The translations under genes and the position numbers were made by a program. Shown here one piece after another: positions 32,697-44,432 of a stretch of DNA of 64,000 bases. The DNA is from Mesaphorura yosii (Eukaryota > Arthropoda > Collembola > Poduromorpha > Tullbergiidae): positions 1-64,000 of the forward strand of contig WIXG01000346.1 of assembly GCA_009869945.1 (NCBI GenBank), read 5' to 3'. Within the stretch, counting starts at the first letter, position 1. Each line of letters begins with the position of its first letter. The notes under the pieces are model-generated. The model was not told the DNA's origin and searched no databases. It was given only the letters and a program-made list of their open reading frames with translations.

Positions 32697-34328
32697 ATGC
32701 GAAGATTTTTGCTGCAGGCACCAAGGAACGCGCAAAGACTCCTCCAGCAACAGCACCCATTGCAGGTCAAGGCTAGGATCTCCACACTGACCCGAGTATG
32801 TGCCACTGCGCCCGGTCTCGGAACTAAGCTTCCGCTTCGCAACAATCAGCAAGGTCAAGGCAAGCTCCAGCCCCAAACTCACGACAGGAAGCAAACTCCG
32901 GGTCGTCAGCACCTGATCAACCTAATCACAGCGTTCACTGCCAATCCAGACCTGCTGCAGTCCCACTCTTGGGCAGAAACCCTCGCACATTGCAAGCAAC
33001 TCGACTTCTCGTTCAATGACGCCAATTTCGGTGGCCTCATCATGCAGCTGTGCCTCCGCGACCAGAATTTGACTGTCGGGTCGCATTACTTCGCTCAGAA
33101 TCCAAACCCGAACCTGACTGTACTGTCTTCGTATTTGCTCCTCCTAACTCGAGCTGAAACCGCACAACCTGCAAACGTTGACGTGGACCTCATAACACGG
33201 CTCTACAAGGATGTTCTGGCAAAGAACAAGGGCGTCTGGGACCTCGTCACCGCCGAGCGCGTGATTCCAGCCATTTGCAAGACCCCGGCGTGGAGAGACA
33301 GTCTCGGCATTCTGGAGGCGGTCAAGGTGGGCGGGTCGTCGGCTGGGATAGGGACGTACGACGCAGTCATCGCTGCAGCCTTCGACAATGGAGACAGTGC
33401 GCTAGGCTGGAGTCTCCTTGAACAGTTTGGACCGGCCAAACCCTCCGATGCAGCTCTGGTCGCTTGTTTGCGTACTGCAGAAGCTGGAAAGGAAGGCGAG
33501 CTGGAGCGCCTCTTCGACTACATGGACTACTACGAGATTTACCCCACGCAAAAGCTCGTCTACGCCCTTCAACAACAGCAGCATCTGCCCACCGCCAGCG
33601 CCAACATGCACGCACAAGAAACGAGCATCGCGCAGGGCGCCTGCGCCCGCTGCAAGACGAAGCTCGAACCCAACCTGCTGTCCAGGCAAGATTTCGACTC
33701 CCTCGCGCACGAATTTCTGAACCGCGTTCTGGAGACGACGGACGTCTTCATGAACACGACGCCCGAAGAGCTGGCTCGATACAAGCAGTTTATGGCGGGC
33801 CGGACATTCGACGTCGTCGTCGACGGGCTGAATGTGGCGTACTTCGGCCAGGGAGGTAAGCCGAGCGTCCGGCTCCTCCAGCAGACGGTTGACGGGTTCA
33901 CGAGCGGCGGGAGTCGAGTGCTCGTGATTGGGCGGAAGCACATGCGGCGATGGCCGGGCTTCCAGCAAGTCTTCGACCGGGACCGCGGCCTGGCGCAGGT
34001 TTACTTGATCAACGACCAGTCGGAGGACGATCCCTTCCTGATTTACGCCGCGCTCAAGTCCGGACCCGCCTGCCGCTTCGTGTCCAACGACCAGCTGCGC
34101 AATCACACATTCAGACTGAAGGACAGGGTCTTGGTTCGTCTCTTCAAGCGATGGAGGCTCTCCAGACAACTCTACCTCGACGAACGAAAGCGCGTCTGCC
34201 GGTTCGTTAATGTGTTGCCCGTTCCTCAGAAGCTGGAGTCCGGGATTTGGCACGTGCCCTTCAGCGAAGAGAGACTCAAGTCCTGCTACGAAGTTCCGGA
34301 CAAGTGGATTTGCTTTAAACCTAAATAG
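32697..34328 (+). CDS. PRORP: Mitochondrial RNase P catalytic subunit (PRORP/MRPP3)
   Basis: Single coding exon of 543 aa from the ATG at 32697. The N terminus MRRFLLQAPRNAQRLLQQQ is basic and helical, typical of a mitochondrial targeting peptide. Residues about 60-300 form the helical PPR-like region. A zinc knuckle starts with ACARCKTKLEP. The metallonuclease (NYN) domain follows: FDVVVDGLNVAYF with the first active-site Asp, ND..EDDPFLIYAAL with two more acidic residues, and FVSNDQLRNH. The C terminus returns to the zinc region (GIWHVPFSE...W.CF). The enzyme cleaves 5' leaders from mitochondrial tRNAs together with MRPP1 and MRPP2 in animals. Intact; no duplication seen. Confidence 0.94.
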   Translation: MRRFLLQAPRNAQRLLQQQHPLQVKARISTLTRVCATAPGLGTKLPLRNNQQGQGKLQPQTHDRKQTPGRQHLINLITAFTANPDLLQSHSWAETLAHCKQLDFSFNDANFGGLIMQLCLRDQNLTVGSHYFAQNPNPNLTVLSSYLLLLTRAETAQPANVDVDLITRLYKDVLAKNKGVWDLVTAERVIPAICKTPAWRDSLGILEAVKVGGSSAGIGTYDAVIAAAFDNGDSALGWSLLEQFGPAKPSDAALVACLRTAEAGKEGELERLFDYMDYYEIYPTQKLVYALQQQQHLPTASANMHAQETSIAQGACARCKTKLEPNLLSRQDFDSLAHEFLNRVLETTDVFMNTTPEELARYKQFMAGRTFDVVVDGLNVAYFGQGGKPSVRLLQQTVDGFTSGGSRVLVIGRKHMRRWPGFQQVFDRDRGLAQVYLINDQSEDDPFLIYAALKSGPACRFVSNDQLRNHTFRLKDRVLVRLFKRWRLSRQLYLDERKRVCRFVNVLPVPQKLESGIWHVPFSEERLKSCYEVPDKWICFKPK

Positions 34329-34621
34329 ATTAATGTAATGACTGGTTTAATAAATTGCATTTTGGCAAGGATTACGTTTGCGATTGAGATTGAAATTCGT
34401 GAGACATGTGAAGGCAACGTGCGATTGCCGAAAGAGAAACGCAAGGATTTTTCACTTACGAATATTGAACATGTGCTCAAACTCATTTGCAGAATAAATT
34501 CGTATGGAAGTAAGGAAGAGGACTTCACACTCTTAGATGTAATTATTTAACCAAATATTTCAATTAAAGTGCTAGATTCCTGGTGCTGAACTCTACCTAG
34601 AAGACGGTATAAACTTCCAAG
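34329..34621 (+). other. 3' UTR of PRORP and promoter of ELP3
   Basis: An AATAAA near 34349 directly follows the PRORP stop. The next gene starts under 300 bp away on the same strand, so the ELP3 promoter must be compact. Confidence 0.5.
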
Positions 34622-36572
34622 ATGGTTCGGAGCAGCTACAAAGCCAAGGGTAAGTGAGTTAGAAGCGGATCTCTAATTAACCAGTTATTATGTCAATAAG
34701 TTCGTCATGCATGTTAATGTCCTACTGCTGATAGGACAGACAGCAGCTACTTTAACTTTAACTGCTGAATTTACTGATTTTTCATATCATTTTCCACGCA
34801 TTAATTTGGCATTTCAGTAGTAGTTATAAGACCAAGGCCATAAGTACGGCATGTAATGTCGGTGTCGATGATAGTAGAAATTAGAATTCCGTTGACCAAG
34901 TTTCATTGAATTTTAACTTGCAGATCCGACCTTGTTGGCCCTTCCCTCGCCCCAGCGCTCGATGCTCGCCATCGGAGAACTGATCCAAGAACTGCTGCAC
35001 GGTACAAACAAGGATGAGCCGCTGGCGAAGCGCAAAACCCGTATCTCCGCCAAGTACGGACTCGAGTCATCACCCCGTTTGACGGACATCATCGCCGCCG
35101 TGCCAATCGAGCATCGAAAGTTCCTGCTACCCAAGTTGAAGGCGAAACCCGTGCGTACCGCGAGTGGGATCGCAATCGTGGCGGTCATGTGCAAGCCACA
35201 TCGCTGTCCGCACATCAGCATGACGGGCAATATCTGCATTTACTGTCCAGGCGGTCCAGACTCGGACTTTGAGTACTCCACGCAGTCATACACGGGCTAC
35301 GAGCCAACGAGCATGCGTGCCATCCGCGCCCGCTACAATCCGTACCTGCAGACACGCCACCGAGTCGATCAGCTCAAGCAGCTGGGCCACAACGTGGACA
35401 AGGTCGAGTTTATCATCATGGGCGGGACGTTCATGAGCCTCCCCGAAGACTACCGCGACTACTTCATTCGCAACCTGCACGACGCGCTGTCGGGCCACAC
35501 GAGCGCCAACGTCGATGAGGCGGTCTACTACTCCGAGCGCTCCGTGACAAAGTGCATCGGCATCACGATCGAGACGAGGCCCGACTATTGCCTCAAGCGA
35601 CACCTCTCCGACATGCTCCTGTACGGCTGCACGAGGCTCGAGATCGGAGTGCAATCCGTCTACGAAGACATCGCTCGCGACACGAACCGCGGCCATACAG
35701 TGCGCGCAGTCTGCGAGAGTTTCCAGCTCGCGAAGGACTGCGGGTTCAAAGTCGTCACGCACATGATGCCCGATCTGCCGGGGGTGGGCTGGGAACGCGA
35801 CGTGGAGCAGTTTGACGAACTTTTCGAGAACCCCAACTTCAGGCCAGACGGAATGAAGCTCTACCCGACACTCGTCATTCGAGGCACGGGGCTCTACGAA
35901 CTTTGGAAGACGGGGCGCTACAAGTCATACCCTCCTTCGGCGTTGGTCGACCTTGTGAGCCACATCCTCTCACTCGTCCCGCCGTGGACTCGCGTGTACC
36001 GCGTGCAGCGTGATATTCCGATGCCACTCGTGAGCAGTGGCGTGGAACACGGCAACCTGAGAGAGCTCGCGCTCAGTCGCATGAAGGACCTCGGCCTTGA
36101 GTGCAGGGACATCCGTACGAGAGAAGTGGGCATCCAGGAGATTCACAATCGAATCCGGCCGTATGATGTGGAGCTGATTCGCCGGGATTACTACGCGAAC
36201 GGAGGCTGGGAGACGTTCCTCTCGTACGAAGATCCGCAGCAGGACATCCTCATCGGACTCCTTCGCCTCCGGCGTTGCTCGCCGCAGACTTTTCGCCCTG
36301 AACTCAAATTCCCTGTGGGCGCGGGCGGAGGGACAAGCATCGTTCGTGAACTCCACGTTTATGGGTCCGCCGTGCAGGTCTCGCGCAAGAACCCGCAGCT
36401 TTTCCAGCACCAAGGCTTCGGGACCCTGCTCATGGAGGAGGCGGAGCGCATCGCACGAATGGAGCATCGCAGTGGGAAAATCAGCGTGATTAGCGGAGTC
36501 GGCACGAGGAATTACTACAGGAAGCTCGGCTATGAGCTGGACGGTGTCTACATGAGCAAGAACCTTAACTAA
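34622..36572 (+). CDS. ELP3: Elongator complex catalytic subunit ELP3
   Basis: Two exons, a 28-nt first coding exon (34622-34649, MVRSSYKAK) and 34924-36572, encode 558 aa, the usual length. The radical-SAM region has the cluster cysteines in CKPHRCPH and [18 protein letters not shown]. Next come [21 protein letters not shown] and [12 protein letters not shown]. The acetyltransferase domain lies at the C terminus, with [38 protein letters not shown]3 modifies wobble uridines of tRNAs to the cm5U type as part of the six-subunit Elongator. All expected motifs are present and nothing is unusual. Confidence 0.97.
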
Positions 36573-37166
36573 TTCATATACTAATTATGTTAGTTACGCA
36601 ATAATTAATTTATTTATGCATGCGCGATTTTTGTTGAATAAAAAAGTCTTTTGCGTTTTGCAGTGGAAAGCGTTTTGCAGCGAGGCGCGAATTGTTTGCT
36701 TTGAAATGAAGTTCTGACTTTCTGGGATGGAGATTCGTAATTCTATTATCAAAGTGAAACGCTGCTTGCGTTGCCTACTCATGTAATTTGTGGAGTAAGG
36801 GGCCAGTAAAGTAGAAGGATGTGACGATCTCAATAACTATTAGTTCCTATTTCTATTAGTCCTAGTTTTTTATTAGTGAAAGACGAAAGAGCTCTCAAAA
36901 TGTTGCTGATTGTGATTTGACGATTTGGCAAAAACTTTTCCATTGATCGAGACTTCTGACAGTCCGGAGCTTAAATTAAGTAAGTTAATCAACACGATGG
37001 GCAACCTATCGAATCGAATCACTGATCCATCCGTCTTAAGTTAACAAGTTCCACTTTCCTGTTATTCCGTACTTTGTTTATACATTTTTACTGATTATAC
37101 TTAATTTATAGGCTCCAACACCCAAATCACATCATTTTTGGGGACTTTTGGACTGAACTATCAACT
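36573..37166 (+). other. 3' UTR of ELP3 and 5' UTR of ATRX
   Basis: AATAAA at 36637-36642 is the likely ELP3 polyadenylation signal. TTTATAG at about 37111 looks like a splice acceptor of a 5' UTR intron of the next gene. No other gene. Confidence 0.5.
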
Positions 37167-40100
37167 ATGAGGTTAAAGTTTGATGCTTGCGCATCGTCGT
37201 CCCACGGCGCCTCCCTATCCTTCGTCACGTCAACCGTGCTGCCTTCGCTCGCCGACGCAAAACGCGAAGTGAAGCGGCTTGCGACTAGCCTGAAGGTTCT
37301 TTATGATCTGATTGAGGAACGGGAGCGAGCGAAGTACGAAGACGGAAATGAGGACGACCCCGGACATGATCAACGACTGACTGAGAAGGCGATAAGGGGT
37401 TTGAAACAGGTGGTCAGTAATTTCACTGAGGAAATCAATGTGGTTGACGGCCGACTCCGCCAAGAGGCGTATCCCGTCTTTCCGACGCTCTTTCAGCCCC
37501 TACTGCCTTCCATACCAGTGTTGATTAACGAGGAAGAGGAAGAAGAACAAACTGATCGAGTGGTGAACAATCAAAATGGCATTAGAATCGCTGACAGTAT
37601 TTTGGAAGCTGAGGACGGAGACGAAGAGCTTGGAACCACCAGTGCCAGTACATCAAATCCTCATCCGCCGTTGACACAATCAAAGTCAAAGCCGGAATTA
37701 ATTGTAGTGTCATCAAAGAAAGCAGCACTTCATTCAGTGCATCGTAAGCGAAGTGAAATTATATCCGCTTCCGGATCCGCACAACCATCAGCAGCAACCG
37801 CAACACTGCCTGAAGCAGAAACACCTTCACATGTGCCTTCGGCTTCGTCTTCGCGTGCAGCTACAGCAAATGCCAGTGCTACGCCTACGCCCGTCTTCCT
37901 GACTCCGATACGAATTTCAACAAGTGAGACCAGCGACGGCGATAGCAATGACGGAGACGAAGTGGTAAATTTAATAACGAATTTCAGCTCGGACTCGGAT
38001 GATGGCCTGGAATGTCTAAATGCCCCTCTTCCGATCGAGATTGATGTGCAAAAATTCTTTGAGCAGGGGGAGGACCAAAAGGAGCTGGAGGAGAGACTGA
38101 CGGAGAATAAGACTGGAAGAGCTGCAGTTGCATCGACATCGGAGCCTACGACAAGATCGGCATCAATGGAATTAGCAGCAGCGGTGGAACCTCAACCAAC
38201 AACGTCCAAAAGCCTGCCAATGCCGGTTTCGATTCGATCAGAGCCTCAACCTGTTGTCTTTGGAGCAGCACAAACTGCTACTTCAACGACTCCAGCAGCT
38301 CCAATGCCTGAACCTCTGCAGGCGGTGCCAAATGACCCGTTGAAGGACCCGAAACTGTCCCCCAATGACGCCTACGTCCGCATTAAAAAATTATCCAAGG
38401 CCATCGAAAACCAACTGGAAGATTCCGGAGGCGGACTCTGGCGAGGTCGACTGACTGTATCCGACTGCGATGAGACCGAAGGACAGTCGCAGTCACTGCT
38501 CCAACCTCCGCTTGAGGACGAGGACGAAGAAGCGAGAGACTTGCGACTTCTCCGGGCAGCCATCCATAGCCTCAAGTATGATAGCAAAATTAAAGAAAAA
38601 ACGAACAATGAGGCGAGGCCCCGAGCGATGAGACGAGGAGCAGGTGTTCGCCGTCGAAGGAGACCGGGCATTAACGCACTTGAAGAGGATGAAAGCGATT
38701 TGGCCGAATCAGGTGAGCTTGACCAGGAAATCAAAATTCGGCAATTCGATGTTTGAATTTTTAATTAATTTTCCTTATTGACGACGATTTTGTGTAGAAG
38801 AAGGCAGTGAAGAATTTGCACTCATCCGTCAGCTTCCGAATGTAACTGCAGTTGCGAGTGTAGACGGACTTTCAAGTGCTCAGGCTCAAGCCTCAACCAA
38901 TCATGAAAATGAGGAAGACATGGACGTCGACGGAAGTCAGGGAAGCGTTCTCGACCTTCGTCCGTCGACCAACGCCAGCGAGTGCGAGACGAGCGACTCA
39001 GAAGAAGAGGCTAGAAGGAAGCTTTTGGGACTCGACAAATCAACTACTGCCGCTGAGAACGAGAACAAATCGTCTGAGGATGAAGATAAGCCCAGCGCCA
39101 ATAGCAATGCCGATGGCAACGCGTCGACGTCAACATCGACTGCCAAGAAACGCCCGCACGTGCGAGCTCTACCACTTCCAGCACTGGCTCGTTTAAGCGT
39201 TTTGAGTTCAAGCTCGGAGGAGGAGGATGAGCCCAGCACAAGTTTAAGGCGATACCCCAAAAGAAAGCCGACAGTGCCCGCGCCCGTTTCTACTTCTACT
39301 TCAGCTTTTAGTTCTTCAACTTCGAATCCCGTCTCATCTGATCCTACGCCATCTCAGCCTCAGCACACGACAAGACCTCACCTGCGAGTGAAGGTCATCA
39401 ACACGGACGACTCCAGTTCTGACGATGACGGCTCGGGCCCCTCCTCCAGAATCGTGCCTCCAACTTCAGCCAGACGCCAACGTTACATCTCTAGCGCGGA
39501 CTCGAGCATCGACACCGCTTCGTTAGACGGTGAAGACTCGTCAATCAGCGACGGGAGCTCCGACATCGAATGGATCACTCTGGGGCACGAATTCCCCAAG
39601 CCGATTGTGATGACTCCGCAAATCAAGCGTGAGATCCGTGACCTGGACGATGACGATGATGAGGACGTGGTCGAAGTCGCCGTGCCCACACGCCTACGCT
39701 CCTCCAAGAACTCTGCCGCTGCAATCGCGGGGCCAAGCAAGTCTACGTCAGTGATTGACTTAAGTCTCAGCCCCGTTAAGCCTGCTGCCGTTGCAGTGAC
39801 GACATTGGTGCCAAAAAGCCGCGAACCAAAATCGAAAGGCCGACGTGACATTCTGCCTATCATCCCCGACGAAGAGCTGCGGTTGGAGACAAGGCGTGCC
39901 GGGCAGGAAGAGGAGGCTCGCAAGAAGCGGAAAGAAGAGCGTGACCGGCTCATACTCGCAATGCCTCCGGTGCCCGGTTTTGTCCTGGATCCACAGCCCG
40001 AGACTGCTGTCGAAGTCGCGAACGGAATCGCCAAGTATCTGAAGCCGCACCAGAAGGAGGGGATCAAATTCATGTGGGACGCCTGCTTCGAGAGCCAAGC

Positions 40101-42612
40101 ACTGGCCCTCGACCACACCACGAATGGCGGAGGCTGCATCCTCGCCCACAGCATGGGACTCGGTAAGACGCTGCAGGTCATCGCGCTTCTGCACACGATT
40201 CTGCGGAACTCGGCGCTTGGGGCAAAGTTCAAGCGTGTACTCGTCGTCTGCCCGAAGGTGGTCGTTCGAAATTGGCGGGACGAGGTCAAACTCTGGCATC
40301 ACAACATCCTCAGCACGGAGACGGTGCCGCTTTTTGTGCTCAGCAAAGGAGACAAGAAGGACCGGGCAGACCAGCTTCAGCAGTGGAGACAGCAAGGCGG
40401 AATTGGTCTCGTGCATTACGAAATGCTTAAGGCACTCATTCCTCCCGAAAAGAATTCGGCCAAGAAGGCGGGGGCGGGCGCGGCCAATGCCAACGGCGCA
40501 GCTGCTGCGAGTTCGACGATGATGGAGGCCGAACCAGGCACAGACGCTGACGCTGCGAGCACGGAGCCCGTCTCGCCCCTGCACGAAGAACGCGCCCTTT
40601 ACGAAGAATGCCTTCGTCAGCCCGGCCCCGAAGTCGTCGTCCTCGACGAGGGCCACCGACTCAAGAACCGAGATACGAAAAATTACAAAGTGATTGCGAG
40701 TATCAAAACACAGCGCAAAATCATCCTCACCGGCACTCCGCTCCAAAACAACCTCCGCGAGTTTTACGTCATGATGAACCTCATCAAGCCCGATTTGCTC
40801 GGGACCTTGGCGGAATTCACCAACCGATTCATCAACCCCATCGAGAACGGGCAGTTTAAGGATTCTCTCCCGGAAGACGTCGATCGGATGCGAGAACGCG
40901 TGTACGTACTTACGCAGCTCGTCAGCGGCTGCGTTCATCGTCGCTCGGCAGCGGTACTCACTGAGCAGCTTGAGCCAAAGCTGGAGTACACGATCGGAGT
41001 GAATCTTACGCCGGAGCAGGCCACCCTGTACAATGCGTGCTTGAGCAATCGCCCGATCGAAGACGCGAGCACGAACAAGGGACTCATCGGTTCTTGGCAT
41101 TCTCTCTCGAAGATTATCGCCCATCCAAACATCCTAACGCGGCCTAACAGGAAGCAGGCGACCGAGCAGAGACGCCGACGCAAAGCCCGGCAGGAGAGTC
41201 GGAGTCTAGTCCACCTTGGTGACGAGGACCACGACGACGAGCATTCTGACACGAGCTCGGAGGAACTCGCTCGTCTGGAGAAGAATTGGTACTACAAAAT
41301 AATGAACGGGTCTCCTCCAGACAGGACCCCCGTCGTCAACGTCAAATCCCACGTCATCAGCGCCAAACTGCGCGTCCTCCGCACAATTCTCGAAATCTGT
41401 GAGTGCACGGGCGAGAAAGTGCTTGTCTTCAGCCAGTTCTTGACGTCACTTGACCAGATTGAGGCGCTGCTCGAAGAAATGCACCATGAACACGAGAAAG
41501 ACGTAGGCCCCCACGTCCACGCCCTGGAAGACAATGGCCAAGGGCCGAGACAAGGCAGTTGGCGCCTGGGCCTCGATTACCTTCGTCTGGACGGGAGTTC
41601 GCGCCCACAAGATCGTGAGAAAAGCATCGAGGCCGTGAATGCGCCTGGCTCGCGTATAAAAGCATTCCTTCTCTGCACGCTCGCCGGCTCACTGGGCATC
41701 AACCTCATCGGAGCCAACCGAGTCGTCGTCTTTGACGTGAGCTGGAATCCGTCCAACGACCTGCAGGCCATCCACCGCGTGTACCGCTATGGCCAAAAGC
41801 GGACGTGCTACGTCTACCGCCTCGTCGCCCAACACACGATGGAGGAAAAAGTCTACAACGGGCAGATCATAAAACTGAGCCTCGCCCAGCGCGTCGTCGA
41901 CGAGAAGTCGACCGAGCGAACGATCGCCAAGACGCATGAGACCGTCAACTCCTTGTACGAGCCGTACCCAGCGCAAGCCCACCCGCCACGTCCGCCCGTG
42001 CCTCCCGACGCCCACTTGCTTGAGGCGGATCGCGTGCTGAGCAAACTCGTGGCCGACCACCCGAACCTCATTCACTGCATTCGAGAACACAAGTCATTCC
42101 TGCAGGATGACGAGAATCTCACCGAAGAACAGCGGCGTAATGCTATGGCGGGTTACGAGAAGGATAAGAACAAGCCACGCGTGTTCACTCGATCGCAGAG
42201 CAACACGAACCCTGGCGGGCGAGGCGCGGGAGGGGCTTCGACCTCCGGAAGCCCAGCCAAGGGCAGGCAGCCGCGGGCGGGCGGGCCAGGGCCTGGGCGG
42301 CCGAGGAAGACGCAGCAGGGAAGAAACCCGATCCCGATGCCCATTTGGAAGAAAGTGTACTTTAACCTCACGCAGCTCCATCCGACAGACACCGCCAAGT
42401 GCCTCTCATGCGTGAACGAACTGCAGCAGAATATCACGACCGTTGGTATGTACTACCAAAAGGCAAAGGACACGGCGCAGGACCCCGTCAATCGACGCCT
42501 GGATTACGACAAGTTTCAAGAGCTCAAGCGAAATCTACAGCAAAGACTGGAAGCGATTAATGTGCATTACGATCTCAACCTTATCTTCTCAAGCATCAAT
42601 CTTGACCTCTGA
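37167..42612 (+). CDS. ATRX: ATRX/XNP-type SNF2 chromatin remodeller
   Basis: Two exons (37167-38712 and 38798-42612) with an 85-bp intron encode 1786 aa. The first 900 residues are acidic, Ser-rich and mostly disordered, with no cysteine cluster of the ADD type, as in fly XNP and unlike vertebrate ATRX. The SNF2 ATPase starts near KPHQKEGIKFMWD. Walker A is MGLGKTLQ, motif II is LDEGHRLKN (ATRX-type DEGH), motif III is ILTGTPLQNN. ATRX-specific NRFINPIENGQ and GCVHRR follow. The helicase C lobe has KVLVFSQFLTSLD, DYLRLDGSS, AGSLGINLIGANRVV, SWNPS and VYRYGQ. The C-terminal YFNLTQLHPTD block is also ATRX-like. The protein should translocate on DNA and deposit histone H3.3 in heterochromatin, with DAXX-like partners. 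Confidence 0.94.
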
Positions 42613-43015
42613 AGTGTCTTAAGGTGTGGACTTTAGAATAGACCACCTAAGCAGCTCGCGGCTGATAAGGACATGAAGAATTCGACGGACAGAAGCCGCT
42701 ATGCAGTGCAATCAATTCAATACTCGCTTGTCAATACAATTTGGTGCTGAATTACTGTATTTAAATTATTCATTGATTAAAAGTAAAGGCACGTAATAAA
42801 TTACTTGGAATAAAAATGGCGATGTGTTCAAATAATTTCTACAGACTACAGACTCTATTACACATTTCGTCGATATTCATAAGTGATATGTGCTATCTGC
42901 GCACTGGACAAAGAAATCTGTGGAAAAGCATGCAGCTGTGGACTGCGCGGAGTTTGAATTCTGTAATTTGGCTATTTTGAATGCGACACGGGTTTGGGCA
43001 AAAAGCCACCGAGTC
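42613..43015 (+). other. Intergenic between ATRX and the LYRM2 unit
   Basis: 3' UTR of ATRX and promoter of the LYRM2-DMAC2L pair. Two AATAAA-type hexamers lie in the first half. No gene recognised. Confidence 0.5.
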
Positions 43016-43476
43016 ATGAAGATTGCAAAGGTAAGTAAACTAAATAAATACCGATTAACCGATTAGATTCGTTATCCATGAATTCGAAAGCTCAACAAGC
43101 CAATTTCCATTGTTTTGGTTTTGATTTCAGGAGGCTCTTTCATTGAAAAGATTCATTCTCCGCGCCGAAGTCCTCAAACTCTACCGGAATTATATGAAGT
43201 AAGTTATTGGTCGTCAATTCCTTTTCAGTAATTCAAGATTCATAGAGTTCATTTAAGCAAGTGTCTTGGCACCGCAGGGTTGGCCGACTGATCGAAACCC
43301 TAAACAATTCAACTCCACACGCAAAGGCTCTCCGACAAGAGTGGACTGTTTGGGTGCGGGAGGAGTTCCAACTCCGGAAGGGCGAGACGGAGGAAGGTGC
43401 GATTAGGATGCTCCTTGCCCAAGGAAGCCGCCAGCTGTCTGAACTCGAGCGAAGTGTCCGTCTAGGTGCCAATTAA
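43016..43476 (+). CDS. LYRM2: LYR motif-containing protein 2
   Basis: Three exons (43016-43030, 43131-43198, 43278-43476) join to 93 aa. The sequence has LSLKRFILRAEVLKLYRNYMK with the LYR motif, then WVREEFQLRK, ETEEGAIRMLLAQG and LSELERS, closely matching LYRM2 of other animals. LYR proteins are mitochondrial matrix factors that bind acyl carrier protein and help assemble Fe-S or respiratory complexes; LYRM2 has been linked to complex I. The first coding exon holds only MKIAK. The stop at 43474-43476 is 36 bp before the start of the DMAC2L gene on the same strand, with no polyadenylation signal or room for a normal promoter between them. Confidence 0.93.
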
Positions 43477-43512
43477 ATTCGAAAGCCGCACTAATTCAAC
43501 AAATTAGTCAAA

Positions 43513-44241
43513 ATGCAGAGCGCTTGCTTTCACGCCTTCGGTCTCGCCTCAAACCGGAGCCCACGGCTGATTTCCAGAATAGTCAGAACCCAATCCTTGG
43601 CATCGACGTCCGTTCCCGCCCGCCAATTTTGGGGTTGGCTGAACTCAATCTTCAACTTGTACGATCCCAGCCGGGTCAAAGAAGTGGGGCCGGATCGTGC
43701 AGCGGCCGAGTGGCTGATACGCTGCGGGGCCGGAGTAAAATGGACTCGAGTGACGGCCGCTGGAGTGTCGGACCCTCCCTCGACTGATTGGTTCCGAGAC
43801 TACAACGCACTGCCCACGACGTACGACCGGACGCTCCGCATCTCTGAAATCGACGGCACCGATTCAGCGGTCATGTCGCATGGCTTTAAATACCTGGAAG
43901 GTCTCACGCATCTCCGCCGCATCGTCTTCCACAAAGCGACATACATTGAAGACGAGGCGCTGTCCAAACTGGAGGCTGTGGCGCAGTCGCTGAAGGACCT
44001 GCAAGTTTCTTCGTGTGGGAATGTCACTGTGAAGGGCGTTCACTCGCTCGGATGCCTTAAGAATCTGGAGAAGCTGCTCCTTTATGATTTGCCACAAGTC
44101 ACACCTGCAGCAAGAGTGGAATGTTTAGAATACCTGCAGGGGCAGCTGCCAAAGTGCCGGGTGGAGTTTCCGTACGCGCAGGCGTCGGAGAGGAAGGCAC
44201 AGCAGGAGAAAGAAAAGGAAAAGGAAAGCAATGGCGACTGA
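43513..44241 (+). CDS. DMAC2L: ATP synthase coupling factor B (DMAC2L/ATP5S)
   Basis: Single exon of 242 aa. An Arg/Ser-rich mitochondrial presequence (FGLASNRSPRLISRIVRT) is followed by the conserved RQFWGWLNSIFN and VGPDRAAAEWLIRCGA. Leucine-rich-repeat-like segments follow: ISEIDGTDSAVMSHGF, YIEDEALSKLE, LQVSSCGNVTVKGV, NLEKLLLYDLP. This matches mitochondrial ATP synthase subunit s, also called coupling factor B. The tail is a Lys/Glu-rich run (QQEKEKEKE). The start is only 36 bp behind the LYRM2 stop, so co-transcription is likely. Both products act in assembly of inner-membrane respiratory machinery. Confidence 0.93.
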   Translation: MQSACFHAFGLASNRSPRLISRIVRTQSLASTSVPARQFWGWLNSIFNLYDPSRVKEVGPDRAAAEWLIRCGAGVKWTRVTAAGVSDPPSTDWFRDYNALPTTYDRTLRISEIDGTDSAVMSHGFKYLEGLTHLRRIVFHKATYIEDEALSKLEAVAQSLKDLQVSSCGNVTVKGVHSLGCLKNLEKLLLYDLPQVTPAARVECLEYLQGQLPKCRVEFPYAQASERKAQQEKEKEKESNGD

Positions 44242-44285
44242 TCGGAATTTAGCAGTAGAAAAATTTTGCATACTTGCAGTACGCA

Positions 44286-44291
44286 TTTATT
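44286..44291 (-). terminator. Polyadenylation signal of SDF2 inside the DMAC2L 3' UTR
   Basis: Reads AATAAA on the minus strand. The plus-strand signal of DMAC2L lies about 30 bp to the right, so the two convergent transcripts probably overlap at their 3' ends. Confidence 0.5.
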
Positions 44292-44432
44292 TACCAAAAG
44301 CCAATACGTTGCATTATTATAAATAAATTTATCGTGCAAAAGTTAGAATTCTTCATTCTTTGGGCCCGGGGTTGGCAATTAACTCAATTACTTAACTGGC
44401 TAAATAGGAACGAATTTAATCTACAAGTAAGA

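Noticed and set aside
39760-41124. A 454-codon open frame antisense to ATRX
   Set aside because: It overlaps the conserved helicase motifs on the other strand and has no recognisable domains; such mirror frames are common opposite GC-rich codon-biased genes.
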